From: Rickettsiella massiliensis 20B
GTDB lineage: Bacteria > Pseudomonadota > Gammaproteobacteria > Diplorickettsiales > Diplorickettsiaceae
Length of the DNA stretch: 64,000 nt
Assembly: GCF_000257395.1 (NCBI RefSeq)
Contig: NZ_AJGC01000001.1
Span: 558,001 to 622,000 of the forward strand
Direction: 5' to 3'
Below are positions 28,690-39,282 of this stretch, one piece after another. Made by a program: the position numbers and the translations under genes. Below the pieces are notes generated by a model that saw nothing but the letters and a program-made list of their open reading frames with translations, made no database searches and was not told the DNA's origin. Positions within the stretch are counted from its first letter, which is position 1. Each line of letters begins with the position of its first letter.

Positions 28690-30257
28690 ATGACCATGAA
28701 TAGTTTTGCAGAACGTATTCTTATCCTTGATTTTGGTTCACAATATACTCCACTGATTGCTCGACGTATTCGAGAACAACACGTTTACTGTGAAGTACAC
28801 CCTTATGATATTCCCGAAGCCGAAATCCAGGCGTTTGCACCGAAAGGCATTATTTTATCGGGTGGGCCCGAAACAGTAACCTGCAAGACCACACCGCGTG
28901 CTCCAGCGATTGTGTTTAGTTTAGGTTGCCCCGTTTTAGGTATCTGTTATGGCATGCAAACAATGGCGGAACAATTAGGCGGTAAAGTCGCTTCGTGCTC
29001 AAATCGCGAATTTGGTTATGCACAAGCACGTATTATTGAACCCACGCCTTTATTGTCAGGTATTTTAGATCAGGAAGACGCCTCGCATCTCGATGTATGG
29101 ATGAGTCACGGCGATCACGTTGAACAAGTTCCCTGTGGATTTTCGGTACTCCTTAATACCCCGAATACACCGATTGCCGGCATGGCAGATGAACAACGTC
29201 AATTCTATGGTTTACAATTTCATCCTGAAGTCACCCATACCCATCATGGACAAACTATTTTAGCTCGCTTTATTAGCGAGATCTGTCATTGTCGTCCCAA
29301 CTGGACCGCCCATAAAATATTAGAGCATGAAATAACAGAAATTAAAGAAAAAGTCGGCTCGGAAAAAGTCCTCTTGGCCTTATCAGGCGGTGTCGATTCC
29401 ACTGTCTTAGCGACACTATTACATCGTGCAATTGGTAAACAATTGTTGTGTATGTTTGTCAATACAGGCTTATTACGGACCAGTGACAAGGATGCAGTGA
29501 TTCAAGAGCTAGCAGATAAAATAGGGATTGATGTGGTCAAAATTGATGCCTCTGAACGCTTTTTACAGGTCTTAGCTGGCGTCACCGATCCAGAAGAAAA
29601 ACGAAAAGCGATTGGTAATTTATTTGTCGAAATTTTTGAAGCCGAAGCCAGTCAACATCCCGATATTAAATGGCTGGCACAAGGCACGATTTATTCTGAT
29701 GTCATTGAATCGGCGGGAATCGGGGCACAAAAAGCACATGCGATTAATCGCATCATAACGTGGGAGGACTGCCTGATACCCTGAAACTCAGACTCCTTGA
29801 GCCACTACGTGAGTTATTTAAAGATGAAGTCTGCCAATTAGGTTTAGAACTTGGCTTACACCCTGACGTCGTTTATAAGCATCCTTTTCCCGGTCCAGGT
29901 TTAGCAATTCGTATTTTAGGTGCGGTCAATCGTCAGAATATTGAACTCCTTCGTAAAGCCGATGCAATCCTCCAAGAAGTACTCCACCAACAAGGTTATT
30001 ACCGCAAGGTGAACCAAGCGTTTTGTGTTTTTCTCCCCGTGAATTCAGTCGGCGTCATTGGTGATGCGCGTCAGTACGCGCCAATTATTGCGATTCGCGC
30101 GATTGAAACGACTGACTTTATGACCGCGCGCTGGGCACATCTTCCTTACACACTTTTAGAAACGATTTCCAATCGTATTATTAATGAAGTTCCGGGTATT
30201 TCACGAGTGGTTTACGATATATCAGGCAAACCGCCTGCAACCATTGAGTGGGAATAA
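28690..30257 (+). CDS. guaA: GMP synthase (glutamine-hydrolysing), one-base frameshift
   Basis: A glutamine amidotransferase domain (GICYGMQTM with catalytic Cys, FHPEVTHT) is followed by an ATP-pyrophosphatase domain ([21 protein letters not shown]) and the dimerisation domain ([14 protein letters not shown], ends PPATIEWE). At 29746-29750 the expected AAA of IKSHHNVGG is AA, which breaks the frame. I chose the ATG at 28690 because TGGAGA precedes it; an ATG at 28678 is in frame. It follows guaB after 140 bases. Confidence 0.94.
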
Positions 30258-30274
30258 CTCCTTCCTTTAGCTTT

Positions 30275-30312
30275 AGGGTATGTTATGCGGTCCCGCCGAC
30301 ATAACGTACCCT
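30275..30312 (+). terminator. Hairpin after guaA
   Basis: The arms AGGGTATGTTATG and CATAACGTACCCT (12 of 13 paired) flank a GC-rich loop, followed by ATTTACTG. It lies 18 bases after the guaA stop. The T-tract is short, so efficiency is uncertain. Confidence 0.6.
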
Positions 30313-30443
30313 ATTTACTGTTTAGTGACACTTTTTCTGTTTAGCGCGTCTAACCTAATTCATTTTACCGACACGTTTTGACTTTCTGTAAACCGTTCAA
30401 TAGACTGCAAACTAGCTTCCTTGTTCTACTGAACTGAAATCCG

Positions 30444-31501
30444 ATGCAACAACTTCTGAAAAATTGGTTAGATCGCTATATTCTTGATCCAGAACTTGCC
30501 ATGTTATGGTTATTTCTTGCCTTCATTCTCGTTCTGTTTGCAACGCTCGGTGGTATTTTAGCGCCCGTATTAGTGAGTATTGTCCTGGCCTATTTATTAC
30601 AATGGCCTATCCACTCCTTAGAAAAGCTTGGATTACCACAAATGCTATCTGTACTCGGCGTTTATATCAGCTTTTTTGCGCTATTGATCATTGGAATTAT
30701 TGGTTTACTCCCTTTATTGTTTCGCCAATTCAGTAATCTTGTCTCAGAGCTACCGAATATGGCCGCTAAGGGCCAAGAAATTCTTTCTTACTTGCCGGCG
30801 CGCTACCCAGATTATGTCTCAGCAAATGAAATTCAAGATTGGATTTTGCAATTTAAAAGTGGCCTGACGCATTTTGGACAAAAAATACTGTCTACTTCGC
30901 TATTATATATCCCGAATGTCATTGCCTTTGCGATTTATTTTGTCTTAGTTCCGCTGCTCGTTTATTTTTTCTTACTTGATGAAAAAAAGATTACTTCCTG
31001 GATTAGCCAATATTTACCAAAAAAACGACGTCTGATTTCACAGGTTTAAACGGGGAACTATGTCCGAGGGAAAGCGGTTGAAATGCTGATTGTTTGGTTA
31101 GTGAGCCTCGCAGCGTTTGACCTTACTTAAGCTTGACTATGCGATGTTACTCAGCGTTTTAGTCGGTATTTCGGTTGTTATTCCTTACATCGGCGCCGTG
31201 ATGGTCACCCTTCCAATTATCATTATCGCATTTACCCAGTGGGGATGGAGTGCACACTTTGCTTATCTGTTAACGGTCTATGCGATCATTATCACGTTAG
31301 ATGCGAATGTACTCGTCCCTTTACTTTTCTCGGAAGCGGTTGATTTACATCCGGTGACCATTATTCTAGCGGTGCTGATTTTTGGGGGGGCTACTTGGCT
31401 TTTGGGGTGTATTTTTTGCAATTCCGTTAGCGAGTGTGAGTAAAGCAATACTGAATGCGGTGACCCATCAAAAAAAAACGACCGTTCATGAGAACACTTA
31501 G
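30444..31501 (+). CDS. PerM/AI-2E family membrane protein, several frameshifts
   Basis: A multi-pass membrane protein: [73 protein letters not shown], then [40 protein letters not shown] and [21 protein letters not shown]. Frame breaks occur near 31045 (with the segment before GNYVRGK missing), 31118 and 31385-31410. The stop overlaps the convergent bcp stop by 4 bases. Function is poorly defined in the family (permease-like). Confidence 0.85.
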
Positions 31502-31927
31502 CCTGAGTTAGCCAACGCTTTAACGGCTTGTAACACTGTTTGCGCATGCCCGGGGACACGGACGTTTCGCCACTCATCGCGAAGGATTCCTTCTTTATCG
31601 ATTAAAAAGGTACTCCGTTCTATACCACATGTTTTTTTACCATAGCGAATTTTTTCCTTCAAAACATCATAGTCATGACAGGCTTTTTGTTCTGTATCGG
31701 CAAAGAAGTTCAAATGGAAACTGTTGTTCTGTTTTAAATTTTTGATGCAAGCGCAGTGTATCTCGTGAAACACCCAACACAACGGTATTTAATGCAACAA
31801 ATTGAGTACAATCTTTCGGGTAAAAATACAGCACAACATTTTTTCCACGTAAATCAGCAAGTCGAATCACCTCACCATCCGTGGCGGGTAAACTAAAGTC
31901 TGGCGCAAGCTTATTTACAATAACCAT
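31498..31927 (-). CDS. bcp: Thioredoxin-dependent peroxidase (Bcp/PrxQ), frameshifted, active-site segment missing
   Basis: Start [20 protein letters not shown], then [64 protein letters not shown]. After YPKD the sequence runs directly into CTQFVALNT (~31809); the normal stretch with the peroxidatic Cys (TPGCTxE...F) is ~15-18 residues longer. A one-base insertion (CTTCTTTGCC, ~31715) separates the halves. It lies downstream of gcvR, as in E. coli. Confidence 0.88.
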
Positions 31928-31963
31928 AATGATAGAATCTAATTTTTATCAATAAATCGTTAA

Positions 31964-32461
31964 TTAATTTTTTTGCGGCTCCATCGCCACATCGAAATTA
32001 TTTTCATCACAAAAAACAATAAATTGTTCTCGGAAATCCGCAACCAATTCATGGGCTGGAAAACCGAAAGACAAAGAAATTCCTAACATCGGTGCTTCCG
32101 TGATCGGTGCTTTGTAGGATTCAACATTCATATTGTAAAGTGTTAATTCATACTCAGATAAAAATTGGATTAATTTTACCACTGCATCCGATGAGTTTGG
32201 CGCAACAATATAAGACGAGTAAGGGAAACTCTCAGGTTGGGGATTATGAAACTGCGTCCGTGATAACAGAACCTGCCCTGTATATTTTTTAAGCGCTACG
32301 GTGTTCCACGCGCCGCCTATCAACAACGTCGACACATGTGTCGACGTAGTATTAAGACGCGCATCCATTACTTTGCACCCACACTGCGCAACTAAGGTAA
32401 AAATTTCATCGATAAGTTTTGATTCACTCAGGCCTAGGATAACAACAACCAGGTTTTCCAT
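31964..32461 (-). CDS. gcvR: ACT-domain protein, GcvR-like
   Basis: About 165 residues with two ACT-like halves: VVVILGLSESKLIDEIFTLV, AQCGCKVMDARLN, and SSYIVAPNSSDAVVKLIQFL. GcvR represses the glycine-cleavage operon by binding GcvA in E. coli. The first half normally has 'G.D.PGLV..I'; here it reads GLSESKLIDEI. The gcvR-bcp order supports the name. The ATG at 32461 is preferred to the TTG nine bases upstream. Confidence 0.75.
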   Translation of the reverse strand: MENLVVVILGLSESKLIDEIFTLVAQCGCKVMDARLNTTSTHVSTLLIGGAWNTVALKKYTGQVLLSRTQFHNPQPESFPYSSYIVAPNSSDAVVKLIQFLSEYELTLYNMNVESYKAPITEAPMLGISLSFGFPAHELVADFREQFIVFCDENNFDVAMEPQKN

Positions 32462-32470
32462 AAATATCAA

Positions 32471-33558
32471 TCATATTTTTCTAACGATCCGGTAGTCTAT
32501 TCTTTTTTAACGATATTGTCACTAGGGCTATGTCGAGATAAGCCATGCAAAACCCAATATTATAAGAAAAATCAAAGTATTCTGTTTAAACTTTGACTTT
32601 TAATACTGGGTTACAAAGTGAATGTTTCTTTTCCTGTTAAAAACATTATCTTTTTTAGGTTTTAAACATATAAATTTACCGATAAGGATATATTTTGGCA
32701 AAATAGCCGCAGAGCGAGTAACAAAGACTCAATATTGACAACGCGCATTTACTAACAATATATTCGAATGACTGTAACCAGATAAAAAATAAATCTAATT
32801 AACAATAACGTTAGTGATTGAGCTACTCTTATAAAGCTTATCTTATCTCTATTGATTTTTTATCTTTATGTATATTATAAAAAATAATAAAGAGACATCA
32901 ACATTCCCTGAATGTTTGATTCACTTGCGGCCAATCAACTCAACGCTTAAATTGATTAAACCTTCTTTAACTAGCAAGCATCTAATATTGCCCATGTAGA
33001 TTCGATCACTAAGAAACAGAATACGAACTAAATAGAGCGACGCTTCCCTTCTCTTTTATCAAATCCTGTTGCAAAGAGAGATATCATTTTGCTTTTTCTT
33101 GAGAAAGTCTTATAACCATCAATTGCTTGGAAAAAACTAAAGGTTTAAATACTTTAAATCCTCGGAAGTTTATTGATAATTAACCATTTCACCTAACCAA
33201 ACACACTATTATTTTTCTAACTGAGTAAAATTTAATTAAAATCGCCTCCGTATCGCACTCTCACTTAGTTTTTATTAATCTTTTTTCAACTAAAATTTTA
33301 TTAAGTATTTATCCCACTTATATGACCTCTAAACTGGTGCTTTATATTATTTACTTAAAAAAATATTGATGATTGATGTCTGTTTAACTGAAAAATTCTG
33401 TAACCTTCTTTCATCTTATTTCATAATCATTTTTTTATTTAATATTTTTACAAAAAAAATTACCTTTTCATAAATGAAGTGAAACGATTTAACTATACAG
33501 TTTTTTATTATTTCAAATTAATTATTGAGTTTATGTTATTTGAATCAAATTTAAAAAT
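32471..33558. other. Long AT-rich non-coding stretch with one large inverted repeat
   Basis: Nearly 1.1 kb without a readable gene. It contains the inverted repeat at 32551-32612 and many homopolymer runs. No RNA gene was recognised. It may be decayed sequence, or house a small RNA. Confidence 0.5.
32551..32612. repeat. Imperfect inverted repeat
   Basis: The left arm begins AACCCAATATTATAAG and ends ATCAAAGTA. The right arm, ACTTTGACTTTTAATACTGGGTT, is its near reverse complement, with a loop of about nine bases. A stem of more than 20 pairs could be a small RNA hairpin, a terminator for gcvR-distant transcription, or a remnant miniature element. Confidence 0.6.
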
Positions 33559-34052
33559 CTATTTACATAGATAGGGTTTAAGTCCCTTCTTATATCGAGC
33601 AATTTTTTCAAGATAATGAAGAGAGTATTTTTTTAAATTTTCTACTTGATCCTGAGTGAGCGTTGACTTCACTTTTCCTACGCCAATTACGAGTGAATTA
33701 TCTGCGCACCAATCATACAATTTTTACCAATAATCGCATTGGCTAGGACAGTCGCTCCGATACCTATCACCGAATAATCAATACCTTGTCCATGGAATAC
33801 CGCGTTGTGTCCAATAGTCACGTTTTTCCCTATTTTCATCGGACATCCCGAGTCTGTATGGATAATCACCCCATCCTGGATATTCGTATTTTCACCGATT
33901 TCAATCATATCATTGTCTCCCCGCACGACCGCATTGGACAGGATAATAACGTTATTATGAATAATTACCGAGCCAATTACTTCCGCGCTGGCGGCAATAA
34001 AATAATTATCGCCCAGGCACTTTGGAACTCGATCCTCAAAAGAATACAACAT
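33559..34052 (-). CDS. Gamma-carbonic-anhydrase-like hexapeptide protein (YrdA family), frameshifted
   Basis: Starts MLYSFEDRVPKCLGDNYFIA; left-handed beta-helix turns follow (NAVVRGDNDMIEIG, TNIQDGVIIHTDSG, VTIGHNAVFHGQGI with two metal His). After CMIGA (~33708) the frame changes and about a dozen residues expected before DNSLVIGVGKVKSTLTQDQV are missing. It ends YLEKIARYKKGLKPYLCK. Metal-ligand residues are present, so the trimeric fold could have been functional. Confidence 0.82.
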
Positions 34053-34389
34053 TTGAAAAATTTCCTTACTGAGTCATTTTATAGAACAAACAATTTTCGT
34101 TAATTATGGACATAAAACGCGATTTTATTACTCACTCATAGAGGAAGTAATACATTGTTAACCAATATATTAGCTTATTGCCGCTAAATATTTTTTATTA
34201 AAAATAATAAGAAAAATCTTGTAAATAAAATATTAACAAGAGATCTCTTTTATTATTAATAACCAATATCAAATAATATCATCGAGTTACTATCTAGTCA
34301 GTATAGCTGAGATAATTTATACTTTTTGAAGTTTTTTGGTAAAAAAAATTAGATATTAAATCATATAAAATGGAATAAGGATAAAAAAT
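34053..34389. other. Intergenic, AT-rich, nothing recognised
   Basis: 337 bases between divergently transcribed genes. It probably holds their promoters; the end near 34375 carries an AAGGA ribosome site for the next gene. No other element is seen. Confidence 0.5.
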
Positions 34390-35780
34390 ATGCCAAAAAA
34401 TAGATTGCAAACTCGTTATTTATATTTGTTTGGGTATAGAGATAAGCTGAGTTTAGGAAAATCTTTTCATTATGGACAGCATGTTAAAAAAATTTAGCCC
34501 TGGCGTGCACCTATTATTTAGAAGCCGTGCAACAAAAGGACATAGAAGCCTTCGATCAACTGCATAGTTTATGTAATGAAACCGGTTGTTCGAGTGAAGC
34601 AAATTATTATCTCGGTAGAAAGTATGAATGCTTAGCATGCTGGTAAGATGCGCTAACATTCTACAAACAAGCGGGTGAAAGCGGTTATGTCTTTGCTTTT
34701 TATCGCGCTGAGTTGCTTTTTAAGCAAGATAGGTTCCCCCCCCCTTCACAAACCATAAAAAAGGATTTAAGTACCGAGTTATCTTGGTATAGAACAGAAA
34801 AAAAATAACAGAACATCCTTCACTTGGTAATTACCATTGGGACACAAGAGTGGGTTCTTTAGTTCCTAAAGAACACCCAGCTCGACAAAAGGATGATTTT
34901 TGTGTACAGAGTGGGTGACAAATAGTGGGACTATGATGATACCACCGATGTTGAAGAACTATTTTAAGAGATTTCCGCGTTAATATTAACTTATGGAATC
35001 CCAGCAATTGATAAACATCTTAGTGATCAACAATTAATCGATAAGTGGCTTGCTTCCGTAGAAAGAATGAAGAAAGAAGAGGAAATAGAAGTTGGCGAAT
35101 TCCGTGATGGAATAGAACGTGTGAGAATGCAAATATTGATAAAGCTTTCAGCCTTATTATCCGCCCATGCTGAAAAAGAAAATTCAAACTGATGATACCT
35201 GAACTTCATGAATATCTACAACATTGTCCACAACTGACTGGACTAAAAGAAGACTACGATAAACTCATGAAAGAATCTCTTCAAAAATACGAAGTTAGTT
35301 GAAGCATATAAGCAATTACTTAAAAATATTTATCACACACTTAGAGAACACGGCTATTCACGCAGAGCAGACATTTTTTATAAAAAAAATGAAGATAATG
35401 GGGGTGTTATTGGCTTTCAAAAGAGTTGAAGCAGTAGTAACGAGTTTGGCATAAAATTCACCCTTAATCTCGGCGTTTATTCAAAAGCTATTGCTGAGCT
35501 TTTAGATCCAACATGTATCAAACTTAGGCCTTTAGTTTGGGATTTGCATTGGGGACAGCGTATAGGACTTCTACTGCCAGAAAAAAATGATAAGTGGTGG
35601 GTTATTGATGAAGAAACATTGATGGAATTTTTAGAGCAGGAAATCCAAGACTGCCTATTGCATAAAGTTATAACTGAAATAGATGAATGTATTTATAATA
35701 ATCATTTAATAGATTTATGGGTATCTAATCAATTGCATGGAACTGGGATGTTATATAGAGAAAGTATTTCATTAATTTAA
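34390..35780 (+). pseudogene. Decayed protein with Sel1/TPR-like start and DUF4304-like end
   Basis: It begins MPKNRLQTRYLYLFGYRDKL after AAGGATAAAA. A changed frame then gives Sel1/TPR-like units (LACTYYLEAVQQKDIEAF, SSEANYYLGRKYECLACW, stop, DALTFYKQAGESGYVFAF). Further on, another frame holds YKQLLKNIYHTLREHGYSRR, FYKKNEDNGGVIGFQKS, an in-frame TGA at 35427-35429, IKFTLNLGVYSKAIAEL, GQRIGLLLPEKNDKWWVID, which matches the layout of DUF4304 proteins. At least three frameshifts and two internal stops make decay likely. It may be the fusion of two neighbouring dead genes. Confidence 0.7.
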
Positions 35781-36242
35781 TATCCAAAGACTGAAATTAA
35801 GGATCGTTGCAAAACTTATCCAAATAAAGTAAGGCAATAGCCAATAAAAAACGATTTTAAATCGTTGCCATGCCAGGTATAAGGTGATGCATAACGTGCT
35901 CCAAAGTAACACAATATTGACTAATGCCCAACCAATCGCTTGCGCGCCAAAAAAAATAAAAGACCACAAAAAATTTAAAAGTAGTTGCACCAAAAAACAA
36001 GTAAACAACGCAGTATTCTTCTTGCGCACTGACCAAATTAAGCCACCGACAATACCCAGCATGATATAAAGAACAGACCAAACCGGTGCGAAAATCCAAG
36101 CAGGTGGATTAAAAAAAGGCTTATTTAGCGAGTAATACCAGGTGTTGACGCCGGCTGCGGTTATCCTCGCTTCAATACCGGCAATGAGCAAACAAATGGC
36201 TATACCGATAACACAAGGCAAAATGATATGATTAAGTTTCAT
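35772..36242 (-). CDS. tspO: TspO/MBR family tryptophan-rich sensory protein
   Basis: 156 residues with five membrane helices. The family signature WYYSLNKPFFNPPAWIFAPV, WSVLYIMLG is intact, followed by LLNFLWSFIFF and the C-terminal helices. TspO proteins bind porphyrins and related ligands. It is divergent from the SDR gene, with 35 bases between starts. Confidence 0.93.
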   Translation of the reverse strand: MKLNHIILPCVIGIAICLLIAGIEARITAAGVNTWYYSLNKPFFNPPAWIFAPVWSVLYIMLGIVGGLIWSVRKKNTALFTCFLVQLLLNFLWSFIFFGAQAIGWALVNIVLLWSTLCITLYLAWQRFKIVFYWLLPYFIWISFATILNFSLWILN

Positions 36243-36277
36243 ATCATTGATTATAAAACTTCTTAGGGAAAGTAGCT

Positions 36278-36952
36278 ATGGATTTTGCCAAAGAAATCTG
36301 GGTAATCGGCGGCGGTGGAATCGGTTCAGCCTTGGCAGAGAAAGCCAGACTCGAAAAAATTAAGGTAACGCATTTTTCCCGACCCGATACGGATATGACG
36401 CGGCCTGAAAGTGTTCAGCACATTTTTAATACTACTGACCAACTACCCTCCGTTATTGTTAACACCATTGGTATGCTTTACGATAACCAGCATGCACCTG
36501 AAAAATCGTTGGCTCATTTTCAAGCAGAGTGGTTTTATGAAAGTTTGCGAGTCAACACACTGCCGGTCATTTGGATAGCGCAGTGTTTGACGAAAAAACT
36601 GGGTCAATCTGATGAACTTATCTTTATTAACCTCTCGGCTCGCGTTTCTAGTCTTTCAAATAATCGCTTAGGAGGGTGGTATAGTTATCGGGCAAGTAAA
36701 TGTGTGCTCAATATGTTTATAAAAAATATTAGTATCGAATGGTCGCGACGTTTTCCTAACGCAGCGATTTGTGGTTATCATCCGGGTACCGTTGCTACCC
36801 ATTTAAGTGAACCGTTTCAAAAAAATGTTCAACCGGGTAAACTATTCTCACCTAAACAAGCTGCCGATTACTTATTTAGTCAAATCCAAAAAACCACGCC
36901 AGCAATGAGTGGTCATTTATTTGATTGGCAAGGTAAACGTATCGCGTTCTAA
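36278..36952 (+). CDS. Short-chain dehydrogenase/reductase (C-factor-like)
   Basis: 224 residues. The nucleotide-binding motif is IWVIGGGGIGSALAEKARLE. The active site has Ser (INLSARVSS) and YSYRASK (Tyr-x-x-x-Lys). HPGTVATHLSEPF and SGHLFDWQGKRIAF match the CsgA/C-factor-like SDR group. The substrate is unknown. Confidence 0.9.
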   Translation: MDFAKEIWVIGGGGIGSALAEKARLEKIKVTHFSRPDTDMTRPESVQHIFNTTDQLPSVIVNTIGMLYDNQHAPEKSLAHFQAEWFYESLRVNTLPVIWIAQCLTKKLGQSDELIFINLSARVSSLSNNRLGGWYSYRASKCVLNMFIKNISIEWSRRFPNAAICGYHPGTVATHLSEPFQKNVQPGKLFSPKQAADYLFSQIQKTTPAMSGHLFDWQGKRIAF

Positions 36953-37085
36953 TCTCGATTTTTTTATATTCCTGAACAATGGTGGTTGATAAAGTGGGGT
37001 AAAGGAAAGAAAAAATAGCCTTTGACTGTTCTAGAATAGATCGTCTTATATACTGTCTTGAATTTTATAAAAAGTGATGGGGATA

Positions 37086-37914
37086 TTAATCTTTTAGATC
37101 AAGTAAATCTTGGTCTGATAAGCTTGTAACATTCTTAATAAACTCACGATTAGTCCCTCTAGCAAGCATTCTTTTGGCAATAATTAAGTCTTCTTCTCTA
37201 CGACCTTGCTCTAGGCTCTGTTGTTGAAGTTGACGTGCAATGGTGTTCATAAACTCTTGTTTATATTCTTCTTTAAGTTGTTGTGCAAAAGTCATGATAC
37301 TTTTCCTCGTCAGCTCTTCTAGGAAGGCGCTGATAAGCTCCTGAATTAAATATTGAGCGGCCTTGGGTTCTATTTCATCCTGAGTGGTTGATAATACGTA
37401 GATTAGCATATCATTCAGGTAGGATATATTGAGCTGTTTGACTACATTTTGAATCAGTTGGCTTTGCAACATTTTCCTCATAATAGATAGAAAACTCTTA
37501 GCTCGATAGTGTTTAAACAGCATTTCCATCAGGGGAGCCAGGCCATGCTGGCTAATTTCTTCATCGGATAGAATAGTGAGATCAATCAGCGTAAAGGGTT
37601 TGAAAGCCACTTCTCGCGCAAACTCCGGGTCTGCAAAATGATCGTATAAGTCGGTTGAATGCGGGTACGGAGAAATTTCTCCATGGTAAATCATAATGGT
37701 AAAATAATAGGTAGTTTTTTATGTCCTTGCTGAAGATGCTCGGAGCATAAAGAAACCATATAGTGTAATAAGTGAAAAGCCATTAATTCATTTTTAGCGG
37801 TTGATTCATGTTCTACTAAAAAGAAAAAGTAGCCTGGTTTTTGATTAATTTGGCATTGATAAATGATATCGCTGTGAATTTCTTTTAATTCTGGAACAAT
37901 AAAGCTTTTTTCAG
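37086..37914 (-). pseudogene. Rpn/YhgA-family putative nuclease, 5' end lost and frameshifted
   Basis: SFIVPELKEIHSDIIYQCQI, YFFFLVEHESTA, LHYMVSLCSEHLQQGHKKLP, IILPL-MIYHGEISPYPHST and the Gln/Arg-rich tail (QLQQQSLEQGRREEDLIIAK) match the recombination-promoting nuclease family (PD-(D/E)XK fold). The first ~40 residues (normally HDxxFK...) are missing: the sequence begins LLTEKSF right after a stop, abutting the truncated transferase gene. A one-base break lies at ~37694. Confidence 0.8.
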
Positions 37915-38142
37915 TTAATAGCTAGCAATCACCCAACGTTTCATAGAATGAGTGATTGCGTAACAAAAACGGTCTTTTTCAAATTTAAATGACCTTAAAC
38001 GTTTATTCTCTTCTTCTGAAAGAATAGTTAATCGGCCTTTATTTTTTTTGAAACCAGTACTTAAAAACTCTTTCCAAACATGTATTTCTGAACGAGAAAT
38101 ACATAATTTCGAAGGCGGTTTTTTCCATAAAAACTTATTCAT
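37915..38142 (-). pseudogene. 4'-Phosphopantetheinyl transferase, N-terminal fragment
   Basis: 75 residues: EIHVWKEFLS...LTILSEEENKRLRSFKFEKD, RFCYAITHSMKRWVIASY. The pattern 'hVW...LS.eE..R...F.fe.Dr..y......R' is the N-terminus of Sfp-type transferases. The catalytic half (G-x-D, F-(S/A)-x-K-E) is gone, cut at the junction with the Rpn remnant. It is 67 bases after the aldo/keto reductase, so it was probably the last gene of the biosynthetic operon, needed to arm the NRPS carrier domain. Confidence 0.7.
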
Positions 38143-38209
38143 GATAATAGTTTTATTATTTAGCAGTAATTGAATTAACTGTTATCCCCTTTTTTATTAT
38201 AAAATAAAA

Positions 38210-39267
38210 TTAATAAGTTAACTTGAATTCTTGCATATCTAATTTAGGATAGCGTAGACCTTTTCCCACCCCTATAGGTAAAAGCTGATTTATATCAGAT
38301 AACAAATTAATATCCAGTTTCATCGTCAAAGCTACAATATTTTCAATTAAGTGCTCCGGATCTGCTGTACCAAAAACAGGATAAGCCAAAATATTAAAGC
38401 TTTTGGTTTGCGTGATAAGCCAAGCAATTGCTAACTGCGCTAACGAATAGCCATTGTGTTGCGCTAATTTACGCACATTTTTCATTACCATTTGATTATG
38501 TGCTAAATGTTTACCTTGAAAACGTTCTAATCCCTTTCGACAATCATTCTCAGAAAATATCATTGTCATATCTGTTGCCAAACCTCGACATAAAGGGCTA
38601 TAAGCGAAGAAACTCATATTCTGTTCTTGGCATAAGCGGAATACACCATCGTTTTCTGGACCTCGATGTAAAAAATTATATTCTGTTTGAATGGCACTAA
38701 TGCCATGCTTTCCCGAAGTTAAACGCCGTAATTGACTATCAGCACGTAAAATGACATCTACATTAGCCTCGGATAGACCTACATAGCGAATCTTCCCATT
38801 AAGTAACAAAACCGACATGGCTTGCATACTCTCTTCAATCGTATTGTTTTCTTCGCTGATACGATGTAAGTAAAATAAATCAAGATAAGGCGTTTGTAGC
38901 CGAGCAAGGCTAGCTTCACACGCTGTCGTAATATATTGTGGACTAATATCCACTTCTCTATACCAAGCCTGCGTAGAATTAAGTTTAATACCACATTTAC
39001 TGGCAATAAAAACCTCTTCTCTCGTCATTGTAGTATCTAAAAATTTTTTATTTAGCACTGTTCCAATAAACGTTTCACCATCTAAATTTCCATTTGAACC
39101 CAAATAACAATCAGCCGTATCAATATGAAAAAAACCCTGCTGTAACGCTTTATCTAACGTTTTGATTGACCTTTGTATATTCACAACACCATATAAAGGT
39201 TCGATGTCCACTTCATTCCTCCAATCGCTGCCGTAGGTATGGGTTGACCAGATTGTGTCATTAACAT
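38210..39267 (-). CDS. Aldo/keto reductase, frameshift near start
   Basis: About 350 residues. The ATG at 39267 has GGGAGAG ten bases upstream and gives TQSGQPIPTAAIGGMKW; a one-base shift near 39207 leads into DIEPLYGVVNIQRSIKTLDK. The catalytic tetrad is visible: Asp and Tyr in HIDTADCYLG, Lys in IASKCG, His in FYLHRI. In the cluster it probably reduces an aldehyde released by the NRPS reductase domain, or a keto group. It is followed 67 bases later by the transferase fragment. Confidence 0.88.
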
Positions 39268-39282
39268 GTGCTATCTCTCCCT

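Noticed and set aside
29740-29784. Programmed ribosomal frameshift in guaA
   Set aside because: There is no slippery site with pseudoknot, guaA is not known to use frameshifting, and one missing A in a short run explains the break.
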